NCBI GenBank assembly: GCA_023475835.1 | Contig: JAMCVM010000133.1 | Coordinates: forward strand, 1-64,000 | Direction of reading: 5' to 3' | DNA: 64,000 nt | Source of the DNA: Bacillota bacterium | GTDB taxonomy: Bacteria; Bacillota; Sulfobacillia; Sulfobacillales; Sulfobacillaceae | Shown: positions 25,738-33,887 of the stretch, one piece after another | How the letters are laid out: each line of letters starts with the position of its first letter | Position numbering within the stretch: position 1 is the first letter of the stretch | The notes under the pieces: model-generated | What the model was told of the DNA's origin: nothing | The model's database searches: none | What the model saw: the letters and a program-made list of their open reading frames with translations, nothing else | Position numbers and translations under genes: made by a program

Positions 25738-27610
25738 CACCAACGGCCGGCGGTTGGCCCTCTTAAGCGTTTTGGCAATCGTTATCGGTCTGATTGGCGG
25801 ATTGATCGCCTGGATTTTATTGCGGTTAATCGGATTGATTACCCATCTTGCCTACAATGGGAAGATCGGGTGGTCCTTGGTTGCACCTAACGTCCATCAT
25901 TGGGGGATTTGGTCGGTCGCCGTGCCAATTGCCGGGGGACTCGTCGTCGGTCTTTTAGCCAAGTACGGCACAGAGAAAATTCGTGGACATGGGATTCCGG
26001 AGGCTATTCAGGCGATATTAGAAAACGACAGCAAAATGGAGCCAAGGGTCGCGCTGATCAAGCCCATCGCGTCGGCGATCACCATCGGCACAGGAGGTCC
26101 CTTTGGGGCGGAGGGGCCCATTATCATGACCGCAGGCGCCATTGGGTCTTTAGTGGGGCAATTCTTAAGGCTGTCTTCGATGGAACGTCGAACACTATTG
26201 GTGGCCGGCGCGGCGGCGGGCATGTCCGCGACGTTCGGAGCGCCGGTATCCTCGGTATTGTTGGCCGTTGAATTGCTCCTCTTTGAATGGAGGCCCAGAA
26301 GCTTGGTCCCGGTGGCATTGGCTAGCACCGTGGCGGAAGGGGTGCGGGTTTGGCTATTGGGCACCACCCCGATCTTTGCCACCGGAGCAACGCTAAAGTT
26401 GCCGTGGAGTATTGTTATTTGGGCAATTTGCATCGGGATCGCTGCGGGTTTCCTGTCTGGTGTTTTAACCAAGTTCGTGTACTGGACCGAGGATATTTAC
26501 CGCAAATTGCCGGTTCATTGGGCATGGTGGCCAGCCATCGGCGGGTTGGTGGTCGGAATTGGCGGCTTGATAAACGCGGCTGCCCTGGGTGTAGGATACC
26601 CGACCATTCGCCTCTTGGACTCGGGGCAGGTAGTGTGGATCGCCGCACTTAGCTTATTTGCCGTTAAGGCGGTGATATGGGTTGTGTCGTTAAGTTCTGG
26701 AACGTCTGGAGGGGTCTTAGCTCCACTATTGATGTTGGGCGGCGCTCTCGGCGTAATCCTGAGCCCATTGTTTCCTGACCATCTGGTGGGCATTTGGGCT
26801 ACGATTGGAATGGCAGCGATGTTGGGCGGCACTATGCGAGCACCGTTTACAGCAACCATTTTTACCATGGAGACGACCCATAATTGGACACTTTTGTTAC
26901 CTGTCTTTATGGCATCCATTGCTGGAATGGCGGTCACCGTTCTCTGGATTCCGCGCTCGATTTTGACGGAAAAGCTAGCGCGGCGGGGAGTGCACGTTGC
27001 CCGAGAATATGCGGTGGATTCGATGGAACGCGAATCAGTGCGGGAGATTATGGTTTCGCGTGAAAAAATGACCACCGTGCCTATGGCGGCTGTAGTGGGG
27101 TCGATTAGGGCGTATCTTTCGGAAATGCCAGACGCAATGCACAATGGGTATCCCGTGGTGGATAACGAGGGTGACCTACGAGGAATTATCTACTGGTCCG
27201 AAATGCTTTCGCACTCGGCCGATCGTGCTGAAGACCTTATGCATCCAGTGACCAGCATCGAGGACTGGCAACAGGTCCGTGCCGCCATGGGAGTGATGGC
27301 TCGAGAACAGATCGGCCAAGTGGCTGTGGTGGACAGAACCGGCAGTTGGGTAGGGTGGATCAGCAGGAGAGATATCTTCACCACTTTCCGCCGCGCCTTG
27401 GATGCCGAAGAACAGCACGAGCCGCCGTATTCGTTACCATGGCTTCGGGCTCTATGGGGTCACTATAACCAGGCGGCGACTATCCAAGGTCAGGGTAACA
27501 CGAACAAGAAACATGATTTGGCGGGTAGACGCTTCACTCGATTCATGAACTATCGAAAAGCCTTCCACCATTTACCGCGGAACAATCAGTCTAATGAGCC
27601 TGATGACTAG
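25688..27610 (+). CDS. ClC-family chloride channel/antiporter with C-terminal CBS pair
   Basis: A 640-residue membrane protein. Residues about 20-430 form the ClC domain: GHGIPEAIQA (variant of GSGIP, Ser replaced by His), GTGGPFGAEGP with the gating glutamate kept, and GTSGGVLAPLL (GxFxP region, with Val for Phe). Residues about 445-570 hold two CBS domains (REIMVSREKMTTVP and AEDLMHPVTSIEDW), which usually bind adenine nucleotides. Retention of the gating Glu fits an H+/anion antiporter or gated channel; the GSGIP serine change may alter anion choice. In an acidophile such proteins can help charge balance (inference). GTG 25688 lies inside marR and AAGGAAGG precedes it. The C-terminal 60 residues are basic and polar. 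Confidence 0.93.
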   Translation: MEKTISSLNRGNLRDFSTNGRRLALLSVLAIVIGLIGGLIAWILLRLIGLITHLAYNGKIGWSLVAPNVHHWGIWSVAVPIAGGLVVGLLAKYGTEKIRGHGIPEAIQAILENDSKMEPRVALIKPIASAITIGTGGPFGAEGPIIMTAGAIGSLVGQFLRLSSMERRTLLVAGAAAGMSATFGAPVSSVLLAVELLLFEWRPRSLVPVALASTVAEGVRVWLLGTTPIFATGATLKLPWSIVIWAICIGIAAGFLSGVLTKFVYWTEDIYRKLPVHWAWWPAIGGLVVGIGGLINAAALGVGYPTIRLLDSGQVVWIAALSLFAVKAVIWVVSLSSGTSGGVLAPLLMLGGALGVILSPLFPDHLVGIWATIGMAAMLGGTMRAPFTATIFTMETTHNWTLLLPVFMASIAGMAVTVLWIPRSILTEKLARRGVHVAREYAVDSMERESVREIMVSREKMTTVPMAAVVGSIRAYLSEMPDAMHNGYPVVDNEGDLRGIIYWSEMLSHSADRAEDLMHPVTSIEDWQQVRAAMGVMAREQIGQVAVVDRTGSWVGWISRRDIFTTFRRALDAEEQHEPPYSLPWLRALWGHYNQAATIQGQGNTNKKHDLAGRRFTRFMNYRKAFHHLPRNNQSNEPDD

Positions 27611-28237
27611 CTCGGCCTATCCAAACCTTCGATGCGACCGTCTGTGGCCAAGTGCGCCCCGATTGAACGTTGAATACGAAGCGACCGCCTTCCCGGTCAA
27701 TCTACGCTCCCACCTGTGGGGAACACAGGCTGACCTTACCCATTATCTTGGGTTATACTGTGCGCGGACCACAGTCGCCATTTTGGTGGACGGTCACCGT
27801 GCCGAAAGACCTAATTATGTGGCAAGGTGTTGGGATGCCCACGGCTTTGCCATCAAACGATGAAATATGACCTGCGAACAGTATAGTACCCGGATTCGCT
27901 AAACCATGCTTGGACCCTGCCTCGCCCCACATTTGCAGCGGAAGCCCCACGGGTTTCGGGCTCTCATGGCCAGTCTATTGCTCAGCGGCAATCTATGGAT
28001 CCCACCTGGGCAAAACGCGGAGCGCTGGTGGCCGTTGGTCGAACAGCACCTTCTAGCAATGGTGCTGGCGGCAGCCAGCCCGCAGGGCGAGCCGGAGACG
28101 GCGTTATTCATCGTGATGAATTGGAGAGCTTGCCCGTTGTCAAATTGCGTTGGAATGCGGCCCGGGAAGACCTCGGCGACGGCCTGCTTTGCACTGACAT
28201 TAATATCTCAGAGATTTCCCCGGCCGGCGGTGGCGTA
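27611..28237. other. Spacer, no gene recognised
   Basis: About 630 bp with short frames in all directions and no ribosome site linked to a plausible protein. It ends at the MITE-like element beginning at 28238. Confidence 0.45.
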
Positions 28238-28365
28238 CTAGGAGCCTGTCCATTAATTCGAGTTTCCTCCCGGATCAACACAACATATACGTATTGCGAA
28301 CAAATCATAACCACAGATGTTGTGGAATAGACTGGAAAGACGGCAATAAATGGACAAGCTCCTAG
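28238..28365. mobile_element. MITE-like element with IS5-type ends and CTAG target duplication
   Basis: The element 28242-28361 (120 bp) has inverted ends GAGCCTGTCCATTAATT and its near-complement (15 of 17 match, read from 28361 backwards). It is flanked by direct CTAG copies at 28238-28241 and 28362-28365. CTAG (YTAR) is the known target of IS5-family transposases, and GAGCCTGTCCA-like ends occur in that family. It has no coding capacity, so it would need a transposase in trans. An internal palindrome CCACAGATGTTGTGG lies near the right end. Confidence 0.75.
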
Positions 28366-28842
28366 GTGTTTCGTTCAAGGTGTACATACATGACGCTCTG
28401 GCACCATCGGCCACCGGTCCTTCGGTTTTGGCCGCGCGTCGAGGCAATGCGTGCCTCCTTTGATTTATCCGCCTGAACCCCGATAAGTGCGAAAAGTTGC
28501 GGGTCAAGACGGGACCATCGGACGTGCGGTTTCCCTGACCGCATTCGGGTTCCACTGAGGCATAAACAAGACATAACTACCCAACGGTCATCTTTCAGTC
28601 AGGCTTGTCCTGGTTGCGGAGGGACGTGATATTCCAGGAGGCGACTCTTCGATCTGCCCGAGACGATGGATTGCCAGCCAAGGGCAGCCGAGTTGTCAAA
28701 GGTCATGAAACTCGCATAGAGATGCGCCATTACGAATCCAGTGATTGCGATTAAGCAGCGGGAAAGCTAAATACCAAGAACTTGCAGACGCGTGACAGAC
28801 CTTCGATTGATTATACGGCGATTAAGTCAAGAGGAGGTGGTG
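28366..28842. other. Spacer, no gene recognised
   Basis: About 480 bp between the MITE-like element and the cupin gene end. No ribosome site with a believable frame is seen. Confidence 0.45.
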
Positions 28843-29181
28843 TCACTCAGGTTGGCTACCGTGCATAATGGCTCCCACCCACAGCAACGCCTCAACGGTC
28901 GTGTAATTAGCAAGCGCATGGGGGGTACCCGCTGGCATGAGAGTGAAATCCCCCGCTTGCGCGTCGTGGGTGTCGTCGGCCACCGTAAGCGTTGCCGTGC
29001 CAGCCAGGACGTAGACATATTCCGTCCGTTGAGGATGTCGGTGCAATGGGTACTCCGCGCCAGGGGCCAAACGAATGAGTTTAGCGGTTCCTTCGGAATA
29101 ATGGGCCAATTCTTTGACCGTGACACCAGTCACGGGGGTCGGTTCCCAGGGTAATTGATTTGTGTGAATCGTCATCATCAC
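28843..29181 (-). CDS. Cupin-domain protein
   Basis: A 112-residue single-domain cupin. The two cupin motifs are clear: LAPGAEYPLHRHPQRTEYVYVLAG with the His-x-His and Glu metal ligands, and AGDFTLMPAGTPHALANYT with the second-motif His. Such small cupins bind one divalent metal and serve as dioxygenases, isomerases or sensors; no substrate can be assigned. The start is one of three consecutive Met codons near 29181, with AAAGG upstream. It is transcribed away from folE, with about 270 bp between them. Confidence 0.85.
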   Translation of the reverse strand: MMMTIHTNQLPWEPTPVTGVTVKELAHYSEGTAKLIRLAPGAEYPLHRHPQRTEYVYVLAGTATLTVADDTHDAQAGDFTLMPAGTPHALANYTTVEALLWVGAIMHGSQPE

Positions 29182-29392
29182 TGCCTTTCGTCCAACACAA
29201 GATCTAATAGTGTCGTGGTCGCCCTCTCCGATCTCCCGGTTGCCTGAGTGATGATGTTTTAGGCAGCGGCACGTCTCGGATCACTTCTAATGTTGAGTAT
29301 CGTTTCATCCGAATCTTTTTGTCAAGAGGCGAGGCACCGGGAATGAACGCATGGACGAACCTCTTAATTTGGAAATAGGTGGTTTTTCAGAC

Positions 29393-29437
29393 TCGACAAG
29401 TCTAAAGAAGTATGCAATAATACTCCTAATGAGGAGT
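29393..29437 (+). promoter_or_regulatory. Probable folE promoter and palindrome over the first ribosome site
   Basis: TCGACA (29393-29398) and AATAAT (29416-29421) are separated by 17 bp. Just after the -10, ACTCCT-AATG-AGGAGT (29422-29437) forms a 6-bp palindrome that contains an AGGAG. It could be an operator or a hairpin hiding that site. Confidence 0.55.
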
Positions 29438-29450
29438 GTGAGAGAAGACG

Positions 29451-30083
29451 ATGGATGGGACGATGGCTAATCGAAAAGAAAAGAGCATTGCGACGCTATC
29501 TGGTGAAACTGCGTTGGTCGATCAATTGGGAGATCGTGTGCGATCCGTGCTAGCGATGCTGGGAGAGGATGTCGGACGTGAGGGATTGCAGGAGACGCCA
29601 CGTCGGGTAGCGACCATGCTCCAAGATTTGACCCGGGGGCTTCATCGAAATCCAGAAGACGAACTTTCCGTGGAGTTCCACGAGAACTATGAAGGGATCA
29701 TTTTGGTGCGTGATATTTCATTTTTTTCGCTTTGTGAACATCATTTGCTCCCGTTTTTTGGCGTTGCTCACGTCGCCTATCATCCCGCTCGGGGAATACT
29801 GACGGGATTATCTAAGATTGCTCGGGTAGTCGAGGTGGCGAGTCGTCGGCCCCAGGTTCAAGAGCGTTTGACCATGGAGATTGGGGGAGCGCTCGAACAC
29901 CGTTTGCATCCTAACGGAGTTTTCGTTTGGATGCAGGCAGAGCATTTATGTATGGCGATGCGCGGGATCCAAAAAGTGGGGACGAAAACCGTAACCGTGC
30001 ACGCCACGGGGACTTTGGCGGCGGATCAATTCCAATACCAGTCACTGATGCTCCAACTCGCTTGCCCGGGAGGAGGATCGTAA
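29451..30083 (+). CDS. folE: GTP cyclohydrolase I
   Basis: A 210-residue FolE-type GTP cyclohydrolase I, which makes 7,8-dihydroneopterin triphosphate for folate or other pterins. Zinc ligands are present: Cys95 and His98 in SLCEHHLLPF and Cys167 in AEHLCMAMRG. The family segments GLQETPRRVATML, GLSKIARVVEVASRRPQVQERL and GIQKVGTKTVT are all in place and the length is typical. Start ATG 29451 or 29463. The stop codon overlaps the next start (TAATG), so folE is translationally coupled to a TrmB-like regulator. Its partners here (EtfA-like, OsmC) are not folate genes, so the pterin might serve another use. Confidence 0.95.
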   Translation: MDGTMANRKEKSIATLSGETALVDQLGDRVRSVLAMLGEDVGREGLQETPRRVATMLQDLTRGLHRNPEDELSVEFHENYEGIILVRDISFFSLCEHHLLPFFGVAHVAYHPARGILTGLSKIARVVEVASRRPQVQERLTMEIGGALEHRLHPNGVFVWMQAEHLCMAMRGIQKVGTKTVTVHATGTLAADQFQYQSLMLQLACPGGGS

Positions 30084-30790
30084 TGTCATCGGAGGCCATG
30101 GTCCTCTCGGATCTTCAAGCTTTGGGCCTGAGTTCCCTGGGAGGGCGAGTCTACGTGGCCCTCGTTCACCGAGATGCCTGGGCCACGGGATATGAAATCG
30201 CTAAGGATCTAGGAGTCGCTCGCGCGAATGTCTATGACGCATTGCGTTATCTTGCACGGATGGGGTTTGCTCGCGAGCGCATAGGCGCTACTGGAACTCA
30301 ATATGCTGCCACGCCGTTTGCTACGGTGGCAGAAGCGCAACTCCATGAGTTGGCGGAACGCTTAGAACGCATCCAACAAGGACTTCCGCTTCGGCAACCA
30401 TCATTGACCCTGTGGCAAGGGGTAGGGTGGAATGCGTTTCGCGAGCAAACCGAAATCGTTGTGCGATCAGCGGTGACCACCGTTCGTATCGGTACTTCCG
30501 TTCAACCGATCCGGGAAGTGGCCGCGATCTTGGATCGGGCCATTAATCCGAAAGTGTCGGTGGCTTATGGGTGTTGGCAAGGTTGCCCTCCAACTGGGTG
30601 CGGTGTGTGCCAGGAACCGATCGTGTCCCTCAGCCCCTGGTCGGACGAGCCCACGTGTCTCATCGTGGTCGACGATCAGTTAGCCGTAGGCAGTTGGGGT
30701 TCATCTTCGGAACCTACCGTATTGGCCACGACCTATCCTTCTGTCGTGGCTGGATGGCGTGCATTGTTGTCACCGGTGGAACTCGCGTAA
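30083..30790 (+). CDS. TrmB-like winged-helix regulator with a four-cysteine motif
   Basis: A 235-residue protein. Residues about 5-85 form a TrmB-type winged helix: LSDLQALGLSSLGGRVYVAL, ATGYEIAKDLGVARANVYDALRYLARMGF, with the wing after it. The remainder is a ligand-binding domain of the phospholipase-D-like kind seen in many TrmB proteins. Unusually, it carries a C-x3-C-x4-C-x2-C cluster (YGCWQGCPPTGCGVC) near residues 165-175, fit for a metal or iron-sulfur site, so it may sense redox state, NO or metals (inference). ATG 30083 overlaps the folE stop and has GGAGGAGG upstream. It may control the folE-osmC unit, whose promoter holds a palindrome. Confidence 0.8.
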   Translation: MSSEAMVLSDLQALGLSSLGGRVYVALVHRDAWATGYEIAKDLGVARANVYDALRYLARMGFARERIGATGTQYAATPFATVAEAQLHELAERLERIQQGLPLRQPSLTLWQGVGWNAFREQTEIVVRSAVTTVRIGTSVQPIREVAAILDRAINPKVSVAYGCWQGCPPTGCGVCQEPIVSLSPWSDEPTCLIVVDDQLAVGSWGSSSEPTVLATTYPSVVAGWRALLSPVELA

Positions 30791-30805
30791 GGAAAGGAGT
30801 CAGTC

Positions 30806-31576
30806 ATGAGTATCGAGATCATCCTGCGGGCTACGACGGGTGAAGGCGGTCAAAAACTGCCGGGATCTGGGCGCTGGCGAACTGCCATCGATTCTCCTAG
30901 ATCGCGAGGGGGGGAGGCGATGATTTCAGAACCCACCAGCGCAGGGCCGATTAAAAGAGTGCCTGCGAACTCACCGGGAAGTCCTCTTCAGCACCAAGCC
31001 CAGCGATCGGTGGTTGACCTTTGGGATCGGATGCGAAAACCGGTGTGGGTGTGGGGAGACATCGACTCCAGCACAGGCGGTTTCAGGACGGCGTCGCTAG
31101 AACTGGTCGCAGAGGCGCGACGATGGGTGGGTGTTGCCGAGGCGGTCACAGTGGTGTCTCTCAAGTTGCCCCATCTAGGGGTCAACCGGGCCTTTTTGGA
31201 CGGGGCGGACGCCGTGGCAACATTGGAGGACTGCATGCAATCGACCCAATCATGGGCGGATGCCCTGGCGACATATTGGACGACGCACTCGCCTGCCTTG
31301 ATGTTGTTTCCGACGACACCTGAGGGCCAGAGTGCGGCGGAGGCGCTGGCCGCATATTGCCATCCTGCCTTCATTGAACATCTGGAACCTACTTTGGATT
31401 TCAAAGAACTTCTTCGCCTAAGGAAATGGTTCAATGAGGGAGATGATCGCGACCCACGGCTTGGGTTCATCATGGTCTCCCCGGGAACGTTTGCTTCCTT
31501 TGACGGTTGTTACCGACGCACAGGGCCGGTCGTGCCTGTCCCCCCGGCGAATCATGACCTATTCGACCCCGTTTGA
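30806..31576 (+). CDS. EtfA-like (electron transfer flavoprotein alpha) domain protein
   Basis: A 256-residue protein whose residues ~75-250 resemble the N-terminal alpha/beta domain of EtfA: VWVWGDIDSSTGGFRTASLELVAEARRW, a GADAVATLED segment and ALMLFPTTPEGQSAAEALAAY, in place of EtfA VLLGATxxGRDLAPRLAA. The FAD-binding C-terminal domain of true EtfA (about 130 residues) is missing, and no EtfB lies next to it. It may therefore be an accessory protein that uses only the ETF fold. ATG 30806 has AAAGGAG with good spacing; an internal ATG at 30920 also has GGGGGGAGG, and the first 38 residues (Arg/Gly-rich) look atypical, so the shorter 218-residue form is possible. Confidence 0.55.
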   Translation: MSIEIILRATTGEGGQKLPGSGRWRTAIDSPRSRGGEAMISEPTSAGPIKRVPANSPGSPLQHQAQRSVVDLWDRMRKPVWVWGDIDSSTGGFRTASLELVAEARRWVGVAEAVTVVSLKLPHLGVNRAFLDGADAVATLEDCMQSTQSWADALATYWTTHSPALMLFPTTPEGQSAAEALAAYCHPAFIEHLEPTLDFKELLRLRKWFNEGDDRDPRLGFIMVSPGTFASFDGCYRRTGPVVPVPPANHDLFDPV

Positions 31577-31676
31577 ACGCGATGATTTGAAGGCAGCCTG
31601 CGGCATAGACCGCGTCATACTCGATAAAGAAATTGAAAGATTTACCAGACATTCTAAGAAAGGTGGGGATTCGTGA
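31554..31676 (+). CDS. Small hypothetical protein
   Basis: A 40-residue charged frame (MTYSTPFERDDLKAACGIDR onward, ending KKGGDS) that overlaps the EtfA-like gene by 23 bp and ends on the osmC start (TGATG). Tight overlaps on both sides and its DE/KR-rich composition suggest a real coupled small gene, but no strong ribosome site precedes it and I recognise no family. It could instead be a frameshifted remnant of a longer EtfA-like C-terminus. Confidence 0.45.
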   Translation: MTYSTPFERDDLKAACGIDRVILDKEIERFTRHSKKGGDS

Positions 31677-32110
31677 TGAATTTAGACTTTCAGGTCAATG
31701 CGCGGTGGTCTGGCGTTGGGAAAAATGGAGAGGGCAGGATGCAGCTTGGAGATCAGAGCATCCCTTATAGTGCTCCCGCGAACATGGGGGGAAAAGGCAT
31801 CGGAGCTAGCCCTGAAGATCTCTTGTTATCAGCCGTGACCGCCTGTTACAGTGGCACGTTGAGGGGAGTCTTGGCCCATGCTAAACTCCCATGCGATACC
31901 GTGGCCATTCGAACTGATGGGGTGGTTGAGGGATTTCCCGAAGAGGCGCGATTTGCTCGAATTACGGTAAATCCCACCATTCAGGGTGGAGACAGCAATC
32001 GTCAGGCGGAATACATTGAGGCGGCTCAAGCGGCGCGTGACCGGTGTTTTATCGGTCGCACGGTTCGAGATTCCTTGGATTACGCCGTGGGCGAGGTCAC
32101 CGTTGAGTAA
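31676..32110 (+). CDS. OsmC-family peroxiredoxin-like protein
   Basis: A 144-residue OsmC/Ohr-fold protein. It shows GIGASPEDLLLSAVTACYSGTL with the first cysteine of the family site (Cys58 region) and AAQAARDRCFIGRTVRDSLDY with the second cysteine, plus the beta-sheet opening LDFQVNARWSG. OsmC proteins reduce organic hydroperoxides, or in some cases process persulfides. The start ATG 31676 lies on the previous stop codon and follows AAAGGTGGGG. It closes the folE-trmB-etfA-like-osmC run, which as a set suggests redox or nitrosative defence (inference). Confidence 0.9.
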   Translation: MNLDFQVNARWSGVGKNGEGRMQLGDQSIPYSAPANMGGKGIGASPEDLLLSAVTACYSGTLRGVLAHAKLPCDTVAIRTDGVVEGFPEEARFARITVNPTIQGGDSNRQAEYIEAAQAARDRCFIGRTVRDSLDYAVGEVTVE

Positions 32111-32245
32111 TGAACCCTAGCTCGAGCGGACGATCGGAGCAGTCTGATTGAACCTCCCCGGCCTTCAGGGCGGAGACCCTGGAGGGATCCTCCGTACTCG
32201 TCATGGCTTATCCCACCAGCAACATGCCGGGGTTCAGCCGGGCTC

Positions 32246-32280
32246 CGCCATCTAGTTCCCCACAAGGGAACTAGATGGCG
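32246..32280. repeat. Perfect 15-bp inverted repeat with 5-nt loop
   Basis: CGCCATCTAGTTCCC (32246-32260) and its exact complement (32266-32280) flank CACAA. The stem is strong enough to end transcription after osmC, but no T tract follows. A weaker hairpin (32162-32170 with 32177-32185) lies 60 bp earlier. Confidence 0.8.
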
Positions 32281-32495
32281 ATACGGGGTCCCTGTGATTT
32301 CACCACGTCAGATTCTAATGCCACCTTTTTTAGTGGCCACAAGGGTTCGCATGTTTTATCGTCTGGTCGTGACGACGCGATCCATTTTACGTCGCCCACG
32401 TTTGCGAGAGACAACCGCATGAACGTATCCAGTTGTCGAAAAGCGAAGATGCGTATTTTAGCAAAATTAATGGCGTGGGAAAGGAGGAGGTGGCC

Positions 32496-32678
32496 GTGGC
32501 TATTTACGTAGGAGATCGTCTTGTGGATCCGAGGCATCTGGCGACCCGCCGCGTGGGACGGGTCCTATGCATCCGAAGTAACCCCGCCTGCCTGATGCGT
32601 TCAATCGTGGTGCGGTGGGAGGATGACGAAGATGAGGAAGAATTGGAAGAAATTGAATTCGGACCACTAAAAGACTAA
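32496..32678 (+). CDS. Small hypothetical protein with acidic tail
   Basis: A 60-residue protein, basic in the first half (DPRHLATRRVGRVLCIRSNP) and strongly acidic at the end (EDDEDEEELEEIEFGP). I recognise no family, but it sits 15 bp before the FAD reductase gene and has an excellent ribosome site (AAAGGAGG, 8 nt before GTG 32496), so translation is likely. An alternative GTG two codons upstream is closer to the site. It may be an accessory or small electron-carrier-binding protein for the reductase (inference). Confidence 0.65.
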   Translation: MAIYVGDRLVDPRHLATRRVGRVLCIRSNPACLMRSIVVRWEDDEDEEELEEIEFGPLKD

Positions 32679-32693
32679 AAGGGAGGCGGGATC

Positions 32694-33887
32694 ATGGCGA
32701 CCTATTCTTATGTGATCATTGGAGCCGGAATGTCCGCGGCGGCCGCCGTACAAGGCATTCGCGACCACGACCAGGCTGGTGAAATTCTCATCGTCGGCCA
32801 GGAGGTATTTCCTCCCTATAAACGTCCGCCGTTATCGAAGGGGCTCTGGCGTGAAGAGCGCATCGAAGATTTGTGGATGAGCAATGACGTCCAAGACAGC
32901 CATCTACACCTTCATTTAGGAGACCCAGTGGATGAGATTCAACCGGACGAACACCGAATTCGCACGCTGGGTGGATTGTCTTGGGGTTACGAGAAACTGC
33001 TTTTAGCTACAGGCGGCCATGCACGACGATTAGCAGGCCCTCCCGACCGCGCGTTCTACCCCGGGACTTTAAGCGAACATATAAGGCTTTGGGCCCAACT
33101 AAGGGACAAAGCACGGAAGATTCTCGTGGTGGGCGGAGGCTTCATCGGCTCTGAAATGGCAGCGGCATTGACTGAAAAGGGCCATCAAGTGACGTGGGTC
33201 ATCTCTGAAGAGGAGCCTTTTGCGCAGTGGTGGCCAGCGATTCTTCGCGATCGTGTCGCTCAAACCTATCGAGACCATGGGGTAGATATCCGAAGCGGAA
33301 TACGTGTGGAAGGAATTGAACATACAAAAGATGGCGTCGCTGCACGCACCTCGAACGACCTGAGGTTATCGGCAGACTTGGCCGTTGTCGGCATCGGTTG
33401 GGTCCCTAATGACGATCTTGCGCGATCAGCAGGGCTGTGCGATGAGGGCCCCGGGATCCCCGTGGACGAGTTTGGTCAGACGAGCCAGCCTAATATCTTT
33501 GCCTGCGGAGACGTGGCTTTTGCCCCAAATGCTGAACACGGGAGGATGCACGAAGACCACGCCTTGTCCCAGGGACGGTGCGTGGGAGCCACCATGGCGG
33601 GAACTCAGGTAGCCTATACGGACCTTCCGTTCTTCTATTCGGATCTTTTCTCGTGGGGCTACGAAGCGGTCGGCGATATCAGCACTCGCCACCAAATCGT
33701 GGAGGACTGGGTGAACCCCGGTGAGGAAGGCGTGCTGTACTATCTAGACGGCACTCGGTTGGTTGGCGTGCTGAACTGGAACGTCTGGGAGGGGGTAGCG
33801 ATGGCCCGAAGCCTCCTCGAACGCAGAGAACCCGTGACCCCGGAGGCCCTCAGAGGGAAAATTCGCAACCCCGGGAGTAGTGCCTAG
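32694..33887 (+). CDS. FAD-dependent pyridine nucleotide-disulfide oxidoreductase (AIF/ferredoxin reductase-like)
   Basis: A 397-residue flavoprotein with an N-terminal FAD dinucleotide fold (VIIGAGMSAAAAVQGIR), PPYKRPPLSKGLW, an NAD(P)H fold (ILVVGGGFIGSEMAAALTEKG) and the second FAD motif NIFACGDVAFAP. The C-terminal part has PFFYSDLFSWGYEAVGD, which is typical of apoptosis-inducing-factor-like and Rieske/ferredoxin reductase proteins. It lacks the redox CxxxxC of glutathione or thioredoxin reductases. It probably transfers electrons from NAD(P)H to a ferredoxin, rubredoxin or quinone. GGGAGGCGGG precedes ATG 32694. Confidence 0.9.
   Translation: MATYSYVIIGAGMSAAAAVQGIRDHDQAGEILIVGQEVFPPYKRPPLSKGLWREERIEDLWMSNDVQDSHLHLHLGDPVDEIQPDEHRIRTLGGLSWGYEKLLLATGGHARRLAGPPDRAFYPGTLSEHIRLWAQLRDKARKILVVGGGFIGSEMAAALTEKGHQVTWVISEEEPFAQWWPAILRDRVAQTYRDHGVDIRSGIRVEGIEHTKDGVAARTSNDLRLSADLAVVGIGWVPNDDLARSAGLCDEGPGIPVDEFGQTSQPNIFACGDVAFAPNAEHGRMHEDHALSQGRCVGATMAGTQVAYTDLPFFYSDLFSWGYEAVGDISTRHQIVEDWVNPGEEGVLYYLDGTRLVGVLNWNVWEGVAMARSLLERREPVTPEALRGKIRNPGSSA

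Noticed and set aside
29120-29133. GTGACACCAGTCAC as another CRP/FNR-type site
   Set aside because: It lies inside the cupin coding sequence (codons for PVTGVTV), and no good -10 lies at the distance seen for the intergenic sites on either strand.
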